Part shown: in pieces, positions 38,562 to 48,360 of the stretch
How the letters are laid out: every line of letters begins with the position of its first letter
Position numbering within the stretch: position 1 is the first letter of the stretch
Origin: Candidatus Albibeggiatoa sp. nov. NOAA
GTDB lineage: Bacteria > Pseudomonadota > Gammaproteobacteria > Beggiatoales > Beggiatoaceae
Assembly: GCA_025800385.1 (NCBI GenBank)
Contig: JAOXRS010000066.1
Coordinates: forward strand, 1 to 64,000
Direction of reading: 5' to 3'
DNA: 64,000 nucleotides
The notes under the pieces: model-generated
What the model was told of the DNA's origin: nothing
Databases searched by the model: none
What the model saw: the letters and a program-made list of their open reading frames with translations, nothing else
Program-made: the position numbers and the translations under genes

Positions 38562-39320
38562 ATGGCTGTTGAGCTATATAATGATGGCAGACATAAATGT
38601 ATTGCATTTTATGATTTAGTTAGTGGTGATGGTATTCAAGCGAATCAGTTCTTAATCGTTAACGGTAATCACTCTGCGTTATTAGACCCCGGTGGTGATT
38701 TGACTTATAACGATTTATTTATGCAATCTTATAAATATCTGTTCACAAAAAATTTAGAATATATTATCGGTTCACACCAAGATCCCGATGTAATTTCATC
38801 TCTAGGTAAGTGGTTAATTGGCAGCGACTGTAAAGTAATTGTGCCTGCTTTATGGGAACGGTTTATTCCTCATTTCACACAACCGGGAAAAGTTAAAAAG
38901 CGGCTGATTGGTATTCCTGAACAGGGCATGAATATTTATTTAGGTGATGCGGAAATAAAAGCCTTACCTGCACATTTTTTACATTCTGAAGGGAATTTTC
39001 ATTTTTACGATCCCATCAGCAAAATTCTATTTTCAGGTGATTTGGGCGCGTCCTTAATTGATGCCAATCACAATAATCCTGTCACTGACTTTGAATCACA
39101 TATTGCGCATATGAAATGGTTTCACCAGCGGTATATGGGTGGAAACCGAGCGTGCCGTCTATGGGTGAATATGATTCGTGATTTAGATGTAGAATGGATT
39201 GTGCCACAACATGGTCGTTCTTTTAAAGGCAAGGAAATGATTAATAAGTTTTTAGATTGGATAGAAAACTTAGAATGTGGTGTTGATCTCATTACGCAAG
39301 ATACGTATCGCATTCCTTAA
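38562..39320 (+). CDS. ODP-type di-iron metallo-beta-lactamase-fold protein
   Basis: 252 residues. The metal ligands follow the flavodiiron pattern in order: H72, D74 and D76 in SHQDPD, H141 in FLHSEGNF, D160 in FSGDLGA and H217 in VPQHGR. It lacks the flavodoxin domain of FprA-type flavodiiron proteins, so it fits the single-domain ODP (oxygen-binding di-iron protein) group, known as an oxygen sensor in spirochaete chemotaxis. Strong ribosome site GAGGAA. A role in sensing or removing O2 or NO is likely; if reductive, the electron donor could be the rubredoxin at 20.3 kb, which is speculative. Confidence 0.82.
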   Translation: MAVELYNDGRHKCIAFYDLVSGDGIQANQFLIVNGNHSALLDPGGDLTYNDLFMQSYKYLFTKNLEYIIGSHQDPDVISSLGKWLIGSDCKVIVPALWERFIPHFTQPGKVKKRLIGIPEQGMNIYLGDAEIKALPAHFLHSEGNFHFYDPISKILFSGDLGASLIDANHNNPVTDFESHIAHMKWFHQRYMGGNRACRLWVNMIRDLDVEWIVPQHGRSFKGKEMINKFLDWIENLECGVDLITQDTYRIP

Positions 39321-39336
39321 ATTCTCATTAATATCT

Positions 39337-39376
39337 TAGGACAGGTCATCGATTTACAGGCAGCCCGTCCTATTTC
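39337..39376 (+). terminator. Terminator-like hairpin after the ODP gene
   Basis: TAGGAC at 39337-39342 pairs with GTCCTA at 39367-39372, followed by TTTC. The loop is long, so confidence is moderate. Confidence 0.45.
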
Positions 39377-39464
39377 TACATTACAAACCCAGCTAGAAGG
39401 CAGCACTAAAAAATAACTGTGATTTTATTATTATCTACTGCATAAACAGGATAATTTTAGCACA

Positions 39465-42239
39465 TTAGTCTTTTTTCTCTGGTGGGTCTTCAAACAAGAT
39501 CATGGCGCGATTGCCGACAACTTTTGCCATTGTGTCGCGGTCAATGCCCAGTGCGGTACAGGTTTCATACCATAGGGCGTAGTTTGCCCATAGGGAATCG
39601 GACAGCCTATTTTTTCTGCTCCAGAGTGATCCAACCTCAAAACCACGTAATAAACTCACAATTTGTAAAATAAAAAACAGTAATAAACCCAATATTCCTA
39701 GTTGTTCAAAAGAAAACCAGCCACCTCCTATCGTTATTAAAATAATAGAAAGCAAGGTAATTCCTGTTAATGTACCTATGCCAAGTATAATGGATAGGAT
39801 AACACCAGCCACAATGAAAAGAGCAGGTATGATACCTATTAGTTTATATATAACGCCTCCTGCTACAACGACCAATACCAATTCACTAAAGATACTCGCA
39901 ATAGGCAATAAAAATTGCTGCAAACCACTACTCGTTTTGTAAGTATTAAATCGTTCCTCAAAATTACTGGCCATCCATAAAAAAGGTTTTTGTACCCAAT
40001 AGAAAGGTCTTATGAATTTTTTCAATAATGTTTTTGATACAGCTTTGTGTTTTGACGCATCAGCTCCTTGAAAATACAACACTAACCTTTCAATGAAAAA
40101 GGCACGCATCTCTTTACTTTGTACAATATCGGCTTTCGTTAATTTAAAAGCTTGCTTCAGTGCATTTGCAAAGCGTTTTTTATTTTTAGATAGCTTGGCT
40201 CTCATAAACCAATCAGCATAGGTTTTGGCTGCTAGTAATTCCATAAATAATTTATGAGCAAACTTAAATGAATTAGGCTTTGTTAAATCTGGCACAAATA
40301 AACTGTCGGCTTGTATATCTGTCAAAATATATTCAATCGCTTTACTTGGGTGTTGCTTAAAATTCAAGCGACTTTTTAAAGAACGATATTGATCCAACTC
40401 AAAATTGAACAACATCGAGTAAATAGCTTTTTCTGGCATAAACTGTACTAATTTATGAATGGCTTGCTCTAAATCATGTCGAGTAATTTGATTAGGAAGC
40501 CCTTTTGCTGCCATGTATACGGCTATACCTTGTAAAAAATACTTGCGTTCTGCACTATTTAAGCTGACAGGATCATTATTATTTTGAGATGATTCAGAAA
40601 TCAGCTGTAGCCCAATTGTTTTATCAATAAGTAAATCAATAATATAAGCAGAGTTTATTTTATCTTTATGCTGAGGTAAATTTTTCCAAATACTCGCAAT
40701 CATACGCAAGATAGCAGGACGAGATACCATTTCAAAAAATCGTGAATTGGTCTTTGCAAGCTCTAAAATTTCTTCTCGGGTATTTATTTGTAAAGTAATT
40801 AAATTGCGTAAACAAACTTTTATTTGTTCGATATTAAACTGTTGAAGATATGCCATCTCACAGTATGGTATCGTTTTTGAGAGTAACCCGAAAGATTGAG
40901 TGCGCTGCAAATCATTAATATCAAAAAACAGGTGTGTCCGTCCCGTAAATAATACTTTTGCCTTGTCATGAGCAAATAACCACAATGACTTAAAATGTTG
41001 TAATCGTATTTCCTTATTAATAGCTAAATCAACTTCATCAAAACCGTCAAAAATAATTAATAAGCGTCCTGCTAATGCTAATTGCATCATGGCTCTGGGA
41101 TTGATGCCAAAACCTTGTTTCCAAGTGCCAAAGGTTTCTTCTGGTGATAAATTACGTGGACTTTTTCCTCTTAACTCAATAATGATGGGGATTCTGACCG
41201 ATTTATCTTGTTGATAGGCTTGTAATAAACTATAGGCCAGCATTTGTACTAAAACGGTTTTACCATAGCCATATTCACCTAAAATCGCTAAATGACGTGA
41301 ACTATTTTCTGATAACCATTCCAAGATGAATGCTTCAACATCAGGCTGGCGCACATCACTTGTAAACTTAAAGTCTGAAACGGTATACATTTGCTCCAAA
41401 CTCAAACCCAGACCTGTAAACTTTTCTGATACAGTACGTCTAATATACTTAATATAACTATCAAAATTAACCAAATCATCCAATAATTGAGTTTCTGTTA
41501 CATATTCAACTTTATACCCAGACAATACTTTAGGTGTTTTGGTTGCCACAAGGCCTGCTGCTTCTTCTAAAGCGATAACAATACGAACATGAGATTTTAT
41601 CAGTGCTTGTTTTTCAATATATTCAACTAAATCAGAGATTAAAAAATGATCGTTTTGATCGGCTGTTAAACATACTAAAACCAAATATTCTACGCTTTGA
41701 TGACGTTTAACAATCCAACATTTTTGTTTTTCACGCCAATTATTCTCGAAAAACTCATACTCAGGATACTTTAAGTTCCATAGCTCACTGACACGTAAAT
41801 GCCAATGTAATGGTCGGTAGTCATTTGCAAAGCTTGTTAAGTTATTTTTTGAGATGGTCACTTTACCTTCTCTAAAAGCATCTTTAACAAATTCAAGACT
41901 ATCGATCAGCATTAAATAGGGAGAGTCTTTCAGATTCTCTTGATGCCGTATATGTTGTAGAACGGATATATCACCGACCCAATATTTATAGCTCCAAAAT
42001 AAAACAAAGTAAGCAGTCAGTAATATTAAAATAGATAGAATTTGATAAACACTACTTGTTAATGTAGGCAAGAACGTGAAGAGGGTGATAAAAGAAGAAA
42101 CTGCAAATATTGCTGATCCAAATGCAAACCGCTCACGGGTGTAGTTATGTGCTTGATACCAACAATAAGTCAAGTAAGCTAATGAACCTAAAGCTGTAAC
42201 TAAAGGAACTAATGTAAAAGTAACTATAAAATTAAACAT
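39465..42239 (-). CDS. Membrane-anchored NACHT-type ATPase, candidate defence protein
   Basis: 924 residues. Three membrane helices at residues 3-25, 38-58 and 63-83; a soluble domain of about 200 residues I do not recognise; then an NTPase with Walker A GEYGYGKT at 321-328 and Walker B RLLIIFDGFDEVDL, where the D-x-x-D-E arrangement (D398, D401, E402) is the NACHT form. A helical region of 350 residues follows, then four to five hydrophobic helices between about 770 and 860 and a soluble tail of 65 residues. Bacterial NACHT proteins (bNACHT, Avs relatives) are known antiviral sensors. No LRR, TPR or WD40 sensor repeats are seen. Neighbours on the other strand include restriction-type genes. 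Confidence 0.8.
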   Translation of the reverse strand: MFNFIVTFTLVPLVTALGSLAYLTYCWYQAHNYTRERFAFGSAIFAVSSFITLFTFLPTLTSSVYQILSILILLTAYFVLFWSYKYWVGDISVLQHIRHQENLKDSPYLMLIDSLEFVKDAFREGKVTISKNNLTSFANDYRPLHWHLRVSELWNLKYPEYEFFENNWREKQKCWIVKRHQSVEYLVLVCLTADQNDHFLISDLVEYIEKQALIKSHVRIVIALEEAAGLVATKTPKVLSGYKVEYVTETQLLDDLVNFDSYIKYIRRTVSEKFTGLGLSLEQMYTVSDFKFTSDVRQPDVEAFILEWLSENSSRHLAILGEYGYGKTVLVQMLAYSLLQAYQQDKSVRIPIIIELRGKSPRNLSPEETFGTWKQGFGINPRAMMQLALAGRLLIIFDGFDEVDLAINKEIRLQHFKSLWLFAHDKAKVLFTGRTHLFFDINDLQRTQSFGLLSKTIPYCEMAYLQQFNIEQIKVCLRNLITLQINTREEILELAKTNSRFFEMVSRPAILRMIASIWKNLPQHKDKINSAYIIDLLIDKTIGLQLISESSQNNNDPVSLNSAERKYFLQGIAVYMAAKGLPNQITRHDLEQAIHKLVQFMPEKAIYSMLFNFELDQYRSLKSRLNFKQHPSKAIEYILTDIQADSLFVPDLTKPNSFKFAHKLFMELLAAKTYADWFMRAKLSKNKKRFANALKQAFKLTKADIVQSKEMRAFFIERLVLYFQGADASKHKAVSKTLLKKFIRPFYWVQKPFLWMASNFEERFNTYKTSSGLQQFLLPIASIFSELVLVVVAGGVIYKLIGIIPALFIVAGVILSIILGIGTLTGITLLSIILITIGGGWFSFEQLGILGLLLFFILQIVSLLRGFEVGSLWSRKNRLSDSLWANYALWYETCTALGIDRDTMAKVVGNRAMILFEDPPEKKD

Positions 42240-42431
42240 AAGTTATCTTATTCTCAACAAAGCCATGCCATTAATGGTTTTATATTATTGCATATTGGCG
42301 GAGATTTTAAGGAAATTTAATACCGCTTTTGATTTTCAATTGCTGGCTTTCGATTTAAAATAAGCCGCTTGAATCATTATCCTAAACACGTTCCCTTTCA
42401 AACCCACATGGGAATGTAGTGAGAAAAACCC

Positions 42432-44321
42432 ATGTCATTAGTCAACTTAGACAATATCAGTATTGCTTTTGGTCACGTCACCTTACTCGACAAAGTCAAC
42501 CTACGCTTAGAAAAAGGCGAACGTGTGTGCTTAATCGGACGCAACGGTGAAGGCAAATCCACTCTACTCAAAATCATCGCTGGCCAAATCCAAGCCGAAA
42601 GCGGTCTATTACAATTCCAACAAGGTAGCCGCAGCAGCTATCTTGCCCAAGAACCAATTTTCGCGCCAGACGATACCATTTTTCATGCAGTCGCGCGTGG
42701 CTTAGGACAAATCGGTGAACTCGTCCAAACCTACCACGACTTAGTGCAACAAATGACAGAACAGCAAAACGATGCACTGATGAAAAAACTCGAACAAGTG
42801 CAACACCAACTAGAAGCCCAAGACGGCTGGTTACTCGAACAACGAGTGGAAACCATTCTGTCGCGCTTACAACTCTCCGCTGATGAAAAAGTCGAAAAAC
42901 TATCAGGTGGTTGGAAACGACGGGTCGCTATTGCACAAGCCCTTGTTACTGCCCCCGACTTATTGCTGCTAGACGAACCTACCAACCATTTAGACATTGA
43001 AGCCATTATGTGGTTGGAAGAACTGCTACTCGAATTTAACGGCAGCTTGCTATTTATCAGCCATGACCGCCAATTTATGCAACGCTTGGCCACTCGCATT
43101 ATTGAATTGGATCGTGGCAACCTCACCAGCTATCCCGGAGACTACCAAACCTATTTAAAAACCAAACAAGCCGCTTTAGAAGCTGAAGCCACCCAAAACG
43201 CAAAATTCGATAAAGTGTTAGCACAAGAAGAAGTCTGGATTCGCCAAGGGATTAAAGCCCGCCGTACCCGTAATGAAGGCCGCGTGCGCGCGCTGAAAAA
43301 AATGCGACAAGAACGGGCACAACGCCGTGAAAAAATGGGCAAAGTGAAGCTCAATTTAGACTCAGGTGAAATGTCGGGCAAAATGGTAATTGAAGCGGAA
43401 AACATCAGCAAAACTTACGAGAATAAACCACTGATTAAACCGTTTTCAACCCTGATTATGCGCGGTGATAAAATTGGCTTGATTGGTGCGAACGGTGTCG
43501 GAAAAACTACGTTACTTAAAATGTTGTTAGATGACATTCAGCCCGATAGCGGCAAAATCAAACATGGCACACAATTACAAGTTGCTTACTTCGACCAATT
43601 ACGTGCACAACTCGACCCAGAACAAACCTTATACGATGCAATTGGCCAAGGCCGCGATAATGTAGACATTAATGGCAAATCCAAACATGTCATGAGCTAT
43701 TTAAATGACTTCTTGTTTGCACCTGCTCGCGCCTATTCACCGATTAAATCCTTATCTGGTGGTGAATGCAACCGATTGTTATTAGCTAAATTATTTACCA
43801 AACCCGCTAACTTATTAGTGATGGACGAACCGACCAATGATTTAGACGTGGAATCGTTGGAGCTACTCGAAGAATTGTTAATGAGCTATGAAGGCACATT
43901 ATTACTGGTCAGCCATGATCGTAGCTTTTTAGATAATGTAGTCACATCTGTATTTGCATTTGAAGGCGATGCAGTTGTGAATGAATACGTGGGCGGTTAT
44001 GCTGATTGGTTACGACAACGCAAACTTATAGAATCTGCAAAACCCACTAAAACTGAAAAAGAGCCTAAAAAAGTTGAAAAAGCGGCCAAACCCGCTGAAA
44101 AAGCTAAAAAGCTCAGTTATAAAGAACAAAGAGAGTTGGATAGCTTGCCAGTGAAAATTGAGGCATTAGAAACCAGTTTGGGTGAATTACAAGAAACTGT
44201 GGCTAATCCTGAGTTTTACAAGCAGGAACAATCCACTATTAACGAAACACTAAATAAAATTAAAACCTTAGAAGAAGAACTACAAGACTGCTATGAACGT
44301 TGGGAAAGCTTAGAGGGTTAA
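42432..44321 (+). CDS. uup: ABC-F family ATPase Uup
   Basis: 629 residues, no membrane segment. Two ABC modules: Walker A GRNGEGKST near residue 37 and GANGVGKTT near 356; signatures LSGGWKRRVAIAQAL and LSGGECNRLLLAKLF; Walker B LLLLDEPTNHLD and LLVMDEPTNDLD. A basic linker (KARRTRNEGRVRALKKMRQE) joins them, and a C-terminal coiled coil follows a Lys-rich stretch, both hallmarks of Uup. Uup acts on ribosomes or branched DNA and affects transposon excision. Housekeeping, though lying between accessory genes. Confidence 0.93.
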   Translation: MSLVNLDNISIAFGHVTLLDKVNLRLEKGERVCLIGRNGEGKSTLLKIIAGQIQAESGLLQFQQGSRSSYLAQEPIFAPDDTIFHAVARGLGQIGELVQTYHDLVQQMTEQQNDALMKKLEQVQHQLEAQDGWLLEQRVETILSRLQLSADEKVEKLSGGWKRRVAIAQALVTAPDLLLLDEPTNHLDIEAIMWLEELLLEFNGSLLFISHDRQFMQRLATRIIELDRGNLTSYPGDYQTYLKTKQAALEAEATQNAKFDKVLAQEEVWIRQGIKARRTRNEGRVRALKKMRQERAQRREKMGKVKLNLDSGEMSGKMVIEAENISKTYENKPLIKPFSTLIMRGDKIGLIGANGVGKTTLLKMLLDDIQPDSGKIKHGTQLQVAYFDQLRAQLDPEQTLYDAIGQGRDNVDINGKSKHVMSYLNDFLFAPARAYSPIKSLSGGECNRLLLAKLFTKPANLLVMDEPTNDLDVESLELLEELLMSYEGTLLLVSHDRSFLDNVVTSVFAFEGDAVVNEYVGGYADWLRQRKLIESAKPTKTEKEPKKVEKAAKPAEKAKKLSYKEQRELDSLPVKIEALETSLGELQETVANPEFYKQEQSTINETLNKIKTLEEELQDCYERWESLEG

Positions 44322-44338
44322 GCGGCTCACAATAGAAC

Positions 44339-44370
44339 ACTGAGTATATTGCTAGTGATGTACTCAGTTT
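44339..44370 (+). terminator. Terminator after uup
   Basis: ACTGAGTA at 44339-44346 pairs perfectly with TACTCAGT at 44361-44368 and is followed by TTTTC in the DNA. Confidence 0.72.
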
Positions 44371-44751
44371 TCAAACTTGTAACATTTGTCACTGCGGAGC
44401 GGCTTAAGTTAGGCTAGTAGCGTGCTTTGCCGACCCATCTCACCTGCAAGCATAATTCCCCTAAAAGCCCATGTGGCGTTTGAATATATATGTCATCATT
44501 ATCTAATTAATTGTTTTTATAAAATATTTGGTGGTGTCGACGGCGTTCTCTGACTGTTGCGGTCGCCAATTAGCACACATGCTTGTCAAAAGCACAAGGG
44601 GAGACGTGCCTGTAACACGTCTAATAAGATAAAGTTAGAATATCTCAAAAACGGTTCATTGCGTCACAATAATGTTAATCTTTAATTATCCTCATTAGAG
44701 GATGTGTTATGATTTTCGCCCATATCCAAATCTGTCATAACAATAATTAAT
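44371..44751. other. Gene-free region upstream of the restriction-modification gene
   Basis: About 380 bases with an unusually GC-rich patch (roughly 44390-44600) compared with its surroundings. It contains the perfect inverted repeat AGACGTG (44602-44608) and CACGTCT (44616-44622) with a seven-base loop, not followed by T residues, so it could be an operator. No gene or mobile-element end recognised. Confidence 0.5.
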
Positions 44752-47592
44752 ATGCCTGCACTGTCTCCTCAACAATTTATTAAAAAATGGCAAGCTTCTG
44801 CCTTAAAAGAACGCTCTGGCGCACAAGAACATTTTATTGACCTTTGCCGTCTGTTAGATGAACCGACACCTGCTGAGGCAGACGCGCAAGGCACTTGGTA
44901 CACATTTGAGAAAGAAGCCAGTAAACAAGATGGTAAAAAAGGCTGGGCAGATGTATATAAACGACACCATTTTGCTTGGGAGTATAAAGGCAAGAATAAA
45001 AATTTAGATAAAGCATTTGAGCAATTGCAGCGTTATAAATTAGAAAATCCACCGCTATTAATTGTCTCGGACATGGAAATATTCCGTATTTACACCAACT
45101 TCACCTATATGGTGCAAGAAGTCCATCAATTTAGTTTAGAAGACTTACAAGAACCTCATACCCGTCAGCTCTTAAAATGGGCTTTCTCTGATCCAGAACG
45201 CTTAAAACCGACTAAAACCCGTACTGCTGTGACTGAATCTGTCGCACAAGAATTTGCCAGTTTAGCGCAAAAGTTACGTGAGAATCATAGTGCTCCACAG
45301 GTTGCGCATTTCATCAGTCAATTATTGTTTTGCTTATTTGCAGAGGATGCAGGTTTATTTGATGGCAAGCGATTGTTAACTGAAATCTTAGCTGCTTGTG
45401 AAAAACGTCCGCAATTAGTCACAGGTATGATTGAGGATTTGTTCCATAAAATGAGCAAAGGCGGCATGTTTGGCACAACTCCAATTGATTATTTTAACGG
45501 GGGCTTATTTGAGAAAATTGCAGTGTTGCCATTGGATAGAGAGGATATTCAATTATTGCTCAAAGTGGCGCATCAGAACTGGAAAGATATTGAGCCTTCT
45601 ATTTTTGGAACACTATTCGAACGTGGTTTAGACCCTGATAAACGTAGCCAATTAGGGGCGCATTATACTGATCCTGCCTCTATCATGCGTTTAGTTGAAC
45701 CTGTTGTATTGCGACCATTAAAGGCAGATTGGGCAGAAACTAAATTAGCCATTGAGAAAACGCTTAAAAAATCTAAAACCAAGCGCATCCCTAAAAAAGC
45801 CCGCGATTTATTCCATGGCTTTTTAGATCGTCTCAGCCAAGTCAAAGTATTAGACCCCGCATGTGGTTCAGGCAACTTTTTATACATTGTATTGAAAGGT
45901 TTAAAAGATTTAGAACATCAGGCTATTTTAGAAGCGGAACAACTTACAACAGGCTTAGGTGGTCAATTCTCTATCAACACCAGTCCACACAATGTATTGG
46001 GGATTGAAGTGAATCCATATGCTGCTGAATTAGCACGGGTCACTATTTGGATTGGGCATTTACAATGGACATTAACACATGGGCTTGCCATTAACCGAAA
46101 TCCTGTATTGCAACCATTGAATCAGATTTCAAACAGGGATGCGGTCATAACGGGCAATTGGACAGAAACCCGCTGGCCAAAGGCAGATTTTATTGTAGGC
46201 AATCCACCATTTTTGGGTGATAAAAGAATGATTGGTGTGATGGGAGAGGAATATGTCACGCATTTACGCCATTTATACAAAGGTCGCATTGCTGGTGGTG
46301 CGGATTTAGTCACTTACTGGTTTGAAAAAGCGCGTCGTGAATTAGAAAAAGGTCATACACAAGCGGTTGGATTGGTTTCAACAAACTCCATACGCGGTGG
46401 TGCAAATCGCAAAGTATTAGAACGGATTAGAGAATCAGGGGTTATTTTTGAGGCTTGGAGTGATGAGGAGTGGGTGAATGATGGGGCTGCGGTGCGTGTT
46501 TCTTTAGTCTGTTTTGCCCAACAACATGATGATATTAAACTAAACGATCAGCCTGTCAATGAGATTTTTGCAGATTTAACAGGTTCAAATGAACAAGTTG
46601 CTGATTTAACTTTAGCTCCAAAACTATTTGAGAATAAAGGAACTTCTTTTATTGGTACACAGAAAAATGGAGCTTTTGATATTGAAGGTGATTTAGCCCG
46701 TGAATGGTTAGAATTACCAACAAATGTTAATGGTTATTCAAATAATGATGTATTACGCCCTTGGGCAAACGGAATGGATATAACACGCAGATATTCAGAT
46801 ACATGGATTATTGATTTTGGTGTCAATATGTCTGAAGAAGATGCTAGTTATTTTGAACAGCCATTTGAACATGTTTTAAATGAAATTAAACCTAAAAGAG
46901 TTGGCAAAAGAGAAGAAAAAGCTAATGTAAAATGGTGGTTACATCAACGACCACGACCTGATATGAGAAAAGCCTTACAATCATTTTCACGCTTTATTAT
47001 TACACCTCGTGTTTCCAAGTATCGTTTATTTGCTTGGATGGATAAAAGTATTTTACCTGATAGTGCAACCGTTGCAATTGCCCGTGATGATGACACAAGT
47101 TTTGGTATTTTACACTCTCGTTTTCATGAAATGTGGTCTTTAGGTTTATGTACATGGCTTGGCAAAGGTAATGACCCTCGTTACACGCCGAGCACCACAT
47201 TTGAAACCTTCCCTTTCCCCGAAGGCTTAACCCCTGATATTCCTGCAACTGAATACGCAGACAACGAACATGCACAAGCCATCGCTGCCGCTGCAAAGAA
47301 ACTCAATGAACTCCGTGAAAATTGGCTTAATCCTGCTGATTGGGTCAAGCGTGAGCCTGAAATTGTAGAGGGCTACCCTGATAGAATCCTGCCTATTGAT
47401 GACGATGCGGCCAAACAACTCAAAAAACGCACACTGACCAACTTATATAATGAAAAACCGCAATGGCTCATTAATGCCCATAAAAAGCTAGACGACGCTG
47501 TTGCTCATGCTTATGGTTGGCCAACTGATTTAACCGATAATGAAATTTTGCAAAAGCTACTCGCACTGAATTTAGAACGCGCTGAGAAATAG
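44752..47592 (+). CDS. MmeI-like (type IIL) single-chain restriction-modification enzyme
   Basis: 946 residues. An N-terminal nuclease domain has the PD-(D/E)XK core D67 ... E77-Y-K79 (WADVYKRHHFAWEYKGK). A helical spacer leads to a gamma-class N6-adenine methyltransferase: motif I VLDPACGSGNFLY near residue 370 and motif IV GNPPF near 484. The region from about 620 to 850 is the target-recognition part (PRVSKYRLFAW, TPSTTFETFPFPEG), then a helical tail. The order nuclease-helices-methyltransferase-TRD is that of MmeI family enzymes, which cut at a fixed distance from an asymmetric site and methylate one strand. All catalytic motifs are intact. The recognition sequence cannot be read. Confidence 0.85.
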   Translation: MPALSPQQFIKKWQASALKERSGAQEHFIDLCRLLDEPTPAEADAQGTWYTFEKEASKQDGKKGWADVYKRHHFAWEYKGKNKNLDKAFEQLQRYKLENPPLLIVSDMEIFRIYTNFTYMVQEVHQFSLEDLQEPHTRQLLKWAFSDPERLKPTKTRTAVTESVAQEFASLAQKLRENHSAPQVAHFISQLLFCLFAEDAGLFDGKRLLTEILAACEKRPQLVTGMIEDLFHKMSKGGMFGTTPIDYFNGGLFEKIAVLPLDREDIQLLLKVAHQNWKDIEPSIFGTLFERGLDPDKRSQLGAHYTDPASIMRLVEPVVLRPLKADWAETKLAIEKTLKKSKTKRIPKKARDLFHGFLDRLSQVKVLDPACGSGNFLYIVLKGLKDLEHQAILEAEQLTTGLGGQFSINTSPHNVLGIEVNPYAAELARVTIWIGHLQWTLTHGLAINRNPVLQPLNQISNRDAVITGNWTETRWPKADFIVGNPPFLGDKRMIGVMGEEYVTHLRHLYKGRIAGGADLVTYWFEKARRELEKGHTQAVGLVSTNSIRGGANRKVLERIRESGVIFEAWSDEEWVNDGAAVRVSLVCFAQQHDDIKLNDQPVNEIFADLTGSNEQVADLTLAPKLFENKGTSFIGTQKNGAFDIEGDLAREWLELPTNVNGYSNNDVLRPWANGMDITRRYSDTWIIDFGVNMSEEDASYFEQPFEHVLNEIKPKRVGKREEKANVKWWLHQRPRPDMRKALQSFSRFIITPRVSKYRLFAWMDKSILPDSATVAIARDDDTSFGILHSRFHEMWSLGLCTWLGKGNDPRYTPSTTFETFPFPEGLTPDIPATEYADNEHAQAIAAAAKKLNELRENWLNPADWVKREPEIVEGYPDRILPIDDDAAKQLKKRTLTNLYNEKPQWLINAHKKLDDAVAHAYGWPTDLTDNEILQKLLALNLERAEK

Positions 47593-47638
47593 AATAATAT
47601 CGTTTTTAATTTAACAATAGTAATTTGGAGCAATAAAT

Positions 47639-48328
47639 ATGAGTAAATTCCGTACTTTACTGCGCTCTTATGTACATACTTTAACTGAGTCTAAGACACA
47701 AAAAACTACAATAAAAGAAAAACCTAGCATAGATTTATCTCGAAAATTGAAGCCTCGTTATCAAGAAACTCAGATTGGCTTTGTTGTTGACAAGAAAAAA
47801 AATGACCTTGTATCTGATTCAATTCCTCAGCAAAATAAACTTTATTCTGAGCCTGATTTAACGTCTCAAGAAAAAGGCGACAGATTTGAGGACTATATTA
47901 TTCATAAATTTGATCCTAGTTATTTTCTTCTAATAGACATGAGGAGTGATAAAGGGTCAAATGGTATCTATCCTGAGTCAAACCAATATCCCGATCTTGT
48001 TTGGCGATATAAACCCAATTCGTTTGAGTTTGCTGTGGAATGTAAGTGGCGTGCAAAGTGGGGTATAGGTTCTGATAAACAGAAAATTGATATTATGGGA
48101 GGCGATCATAAGCTGGCAGTATATAACCGCTTTTCTCAGCAAAGAAATATACCTGTATGGATTGCTTTGGGTGTTTCAGGGCTACCAGATAAACCAGCAG
48201 AGCTTTATATAGTCCCTTTACATGCTATTCAAGATCGCTATATAGAGTGTAATTATGTACAACAATTTCAGCACTATGATATATCTAAAAATATTTATTT
48301 AGATACATATTCTTATACGCTTCGTTAA
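47639..48328 (+). CDS. PD-(D/E)XK nuclease-fold protein
   Basis: 229 residues. Residues 77-170 show a restriction-endonuclease fold: helix QEKGDRFEDYIIHKF with E84, then P118-D119 in QYPDLVWRY and E134-C-K136 in FAVECKWR, the full PD...EXK set. The first 70 residues are basic and poorly structured. It lies 46 bases behind the MmeI-like gene with TTGGAG as ribosome site, so the two are probably one transcript. It might be an accessory nuclease of that system or an independent Mrr-like enzyme. Confidence 0.7.
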   Translation: MSKFRTLLRSYVHTLTESKTQKTTIKEKPSIDLSRKLKPRYQETQIGFVVDKKKNDLVSDSIPQQNKLYSEPDLTSQEKGDRFEDYIIHKFDPSYFLLIDMRSDKGSNGIYPESNQYPDLVWRYKPNSFEFAVECKWRAKWGIGSDKQKIDIMGGDHKLAVYNRFSQQRNIPVWIALGVSGLPDKPAELYIVPLHAIQDRYIECNYVQQFQHYDISKNIYLDTYSYTLR

Positions 48329-48360
48329 ATAAGAAATTTTTATTATGAGTCTAATTTATC

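Noticed and set aside
44400..44640. Possible integron attC-like site (a GTTAGGC core is present)
   Set aside because: The matching inverse core is missing, and there is no integrase or cassette structure.
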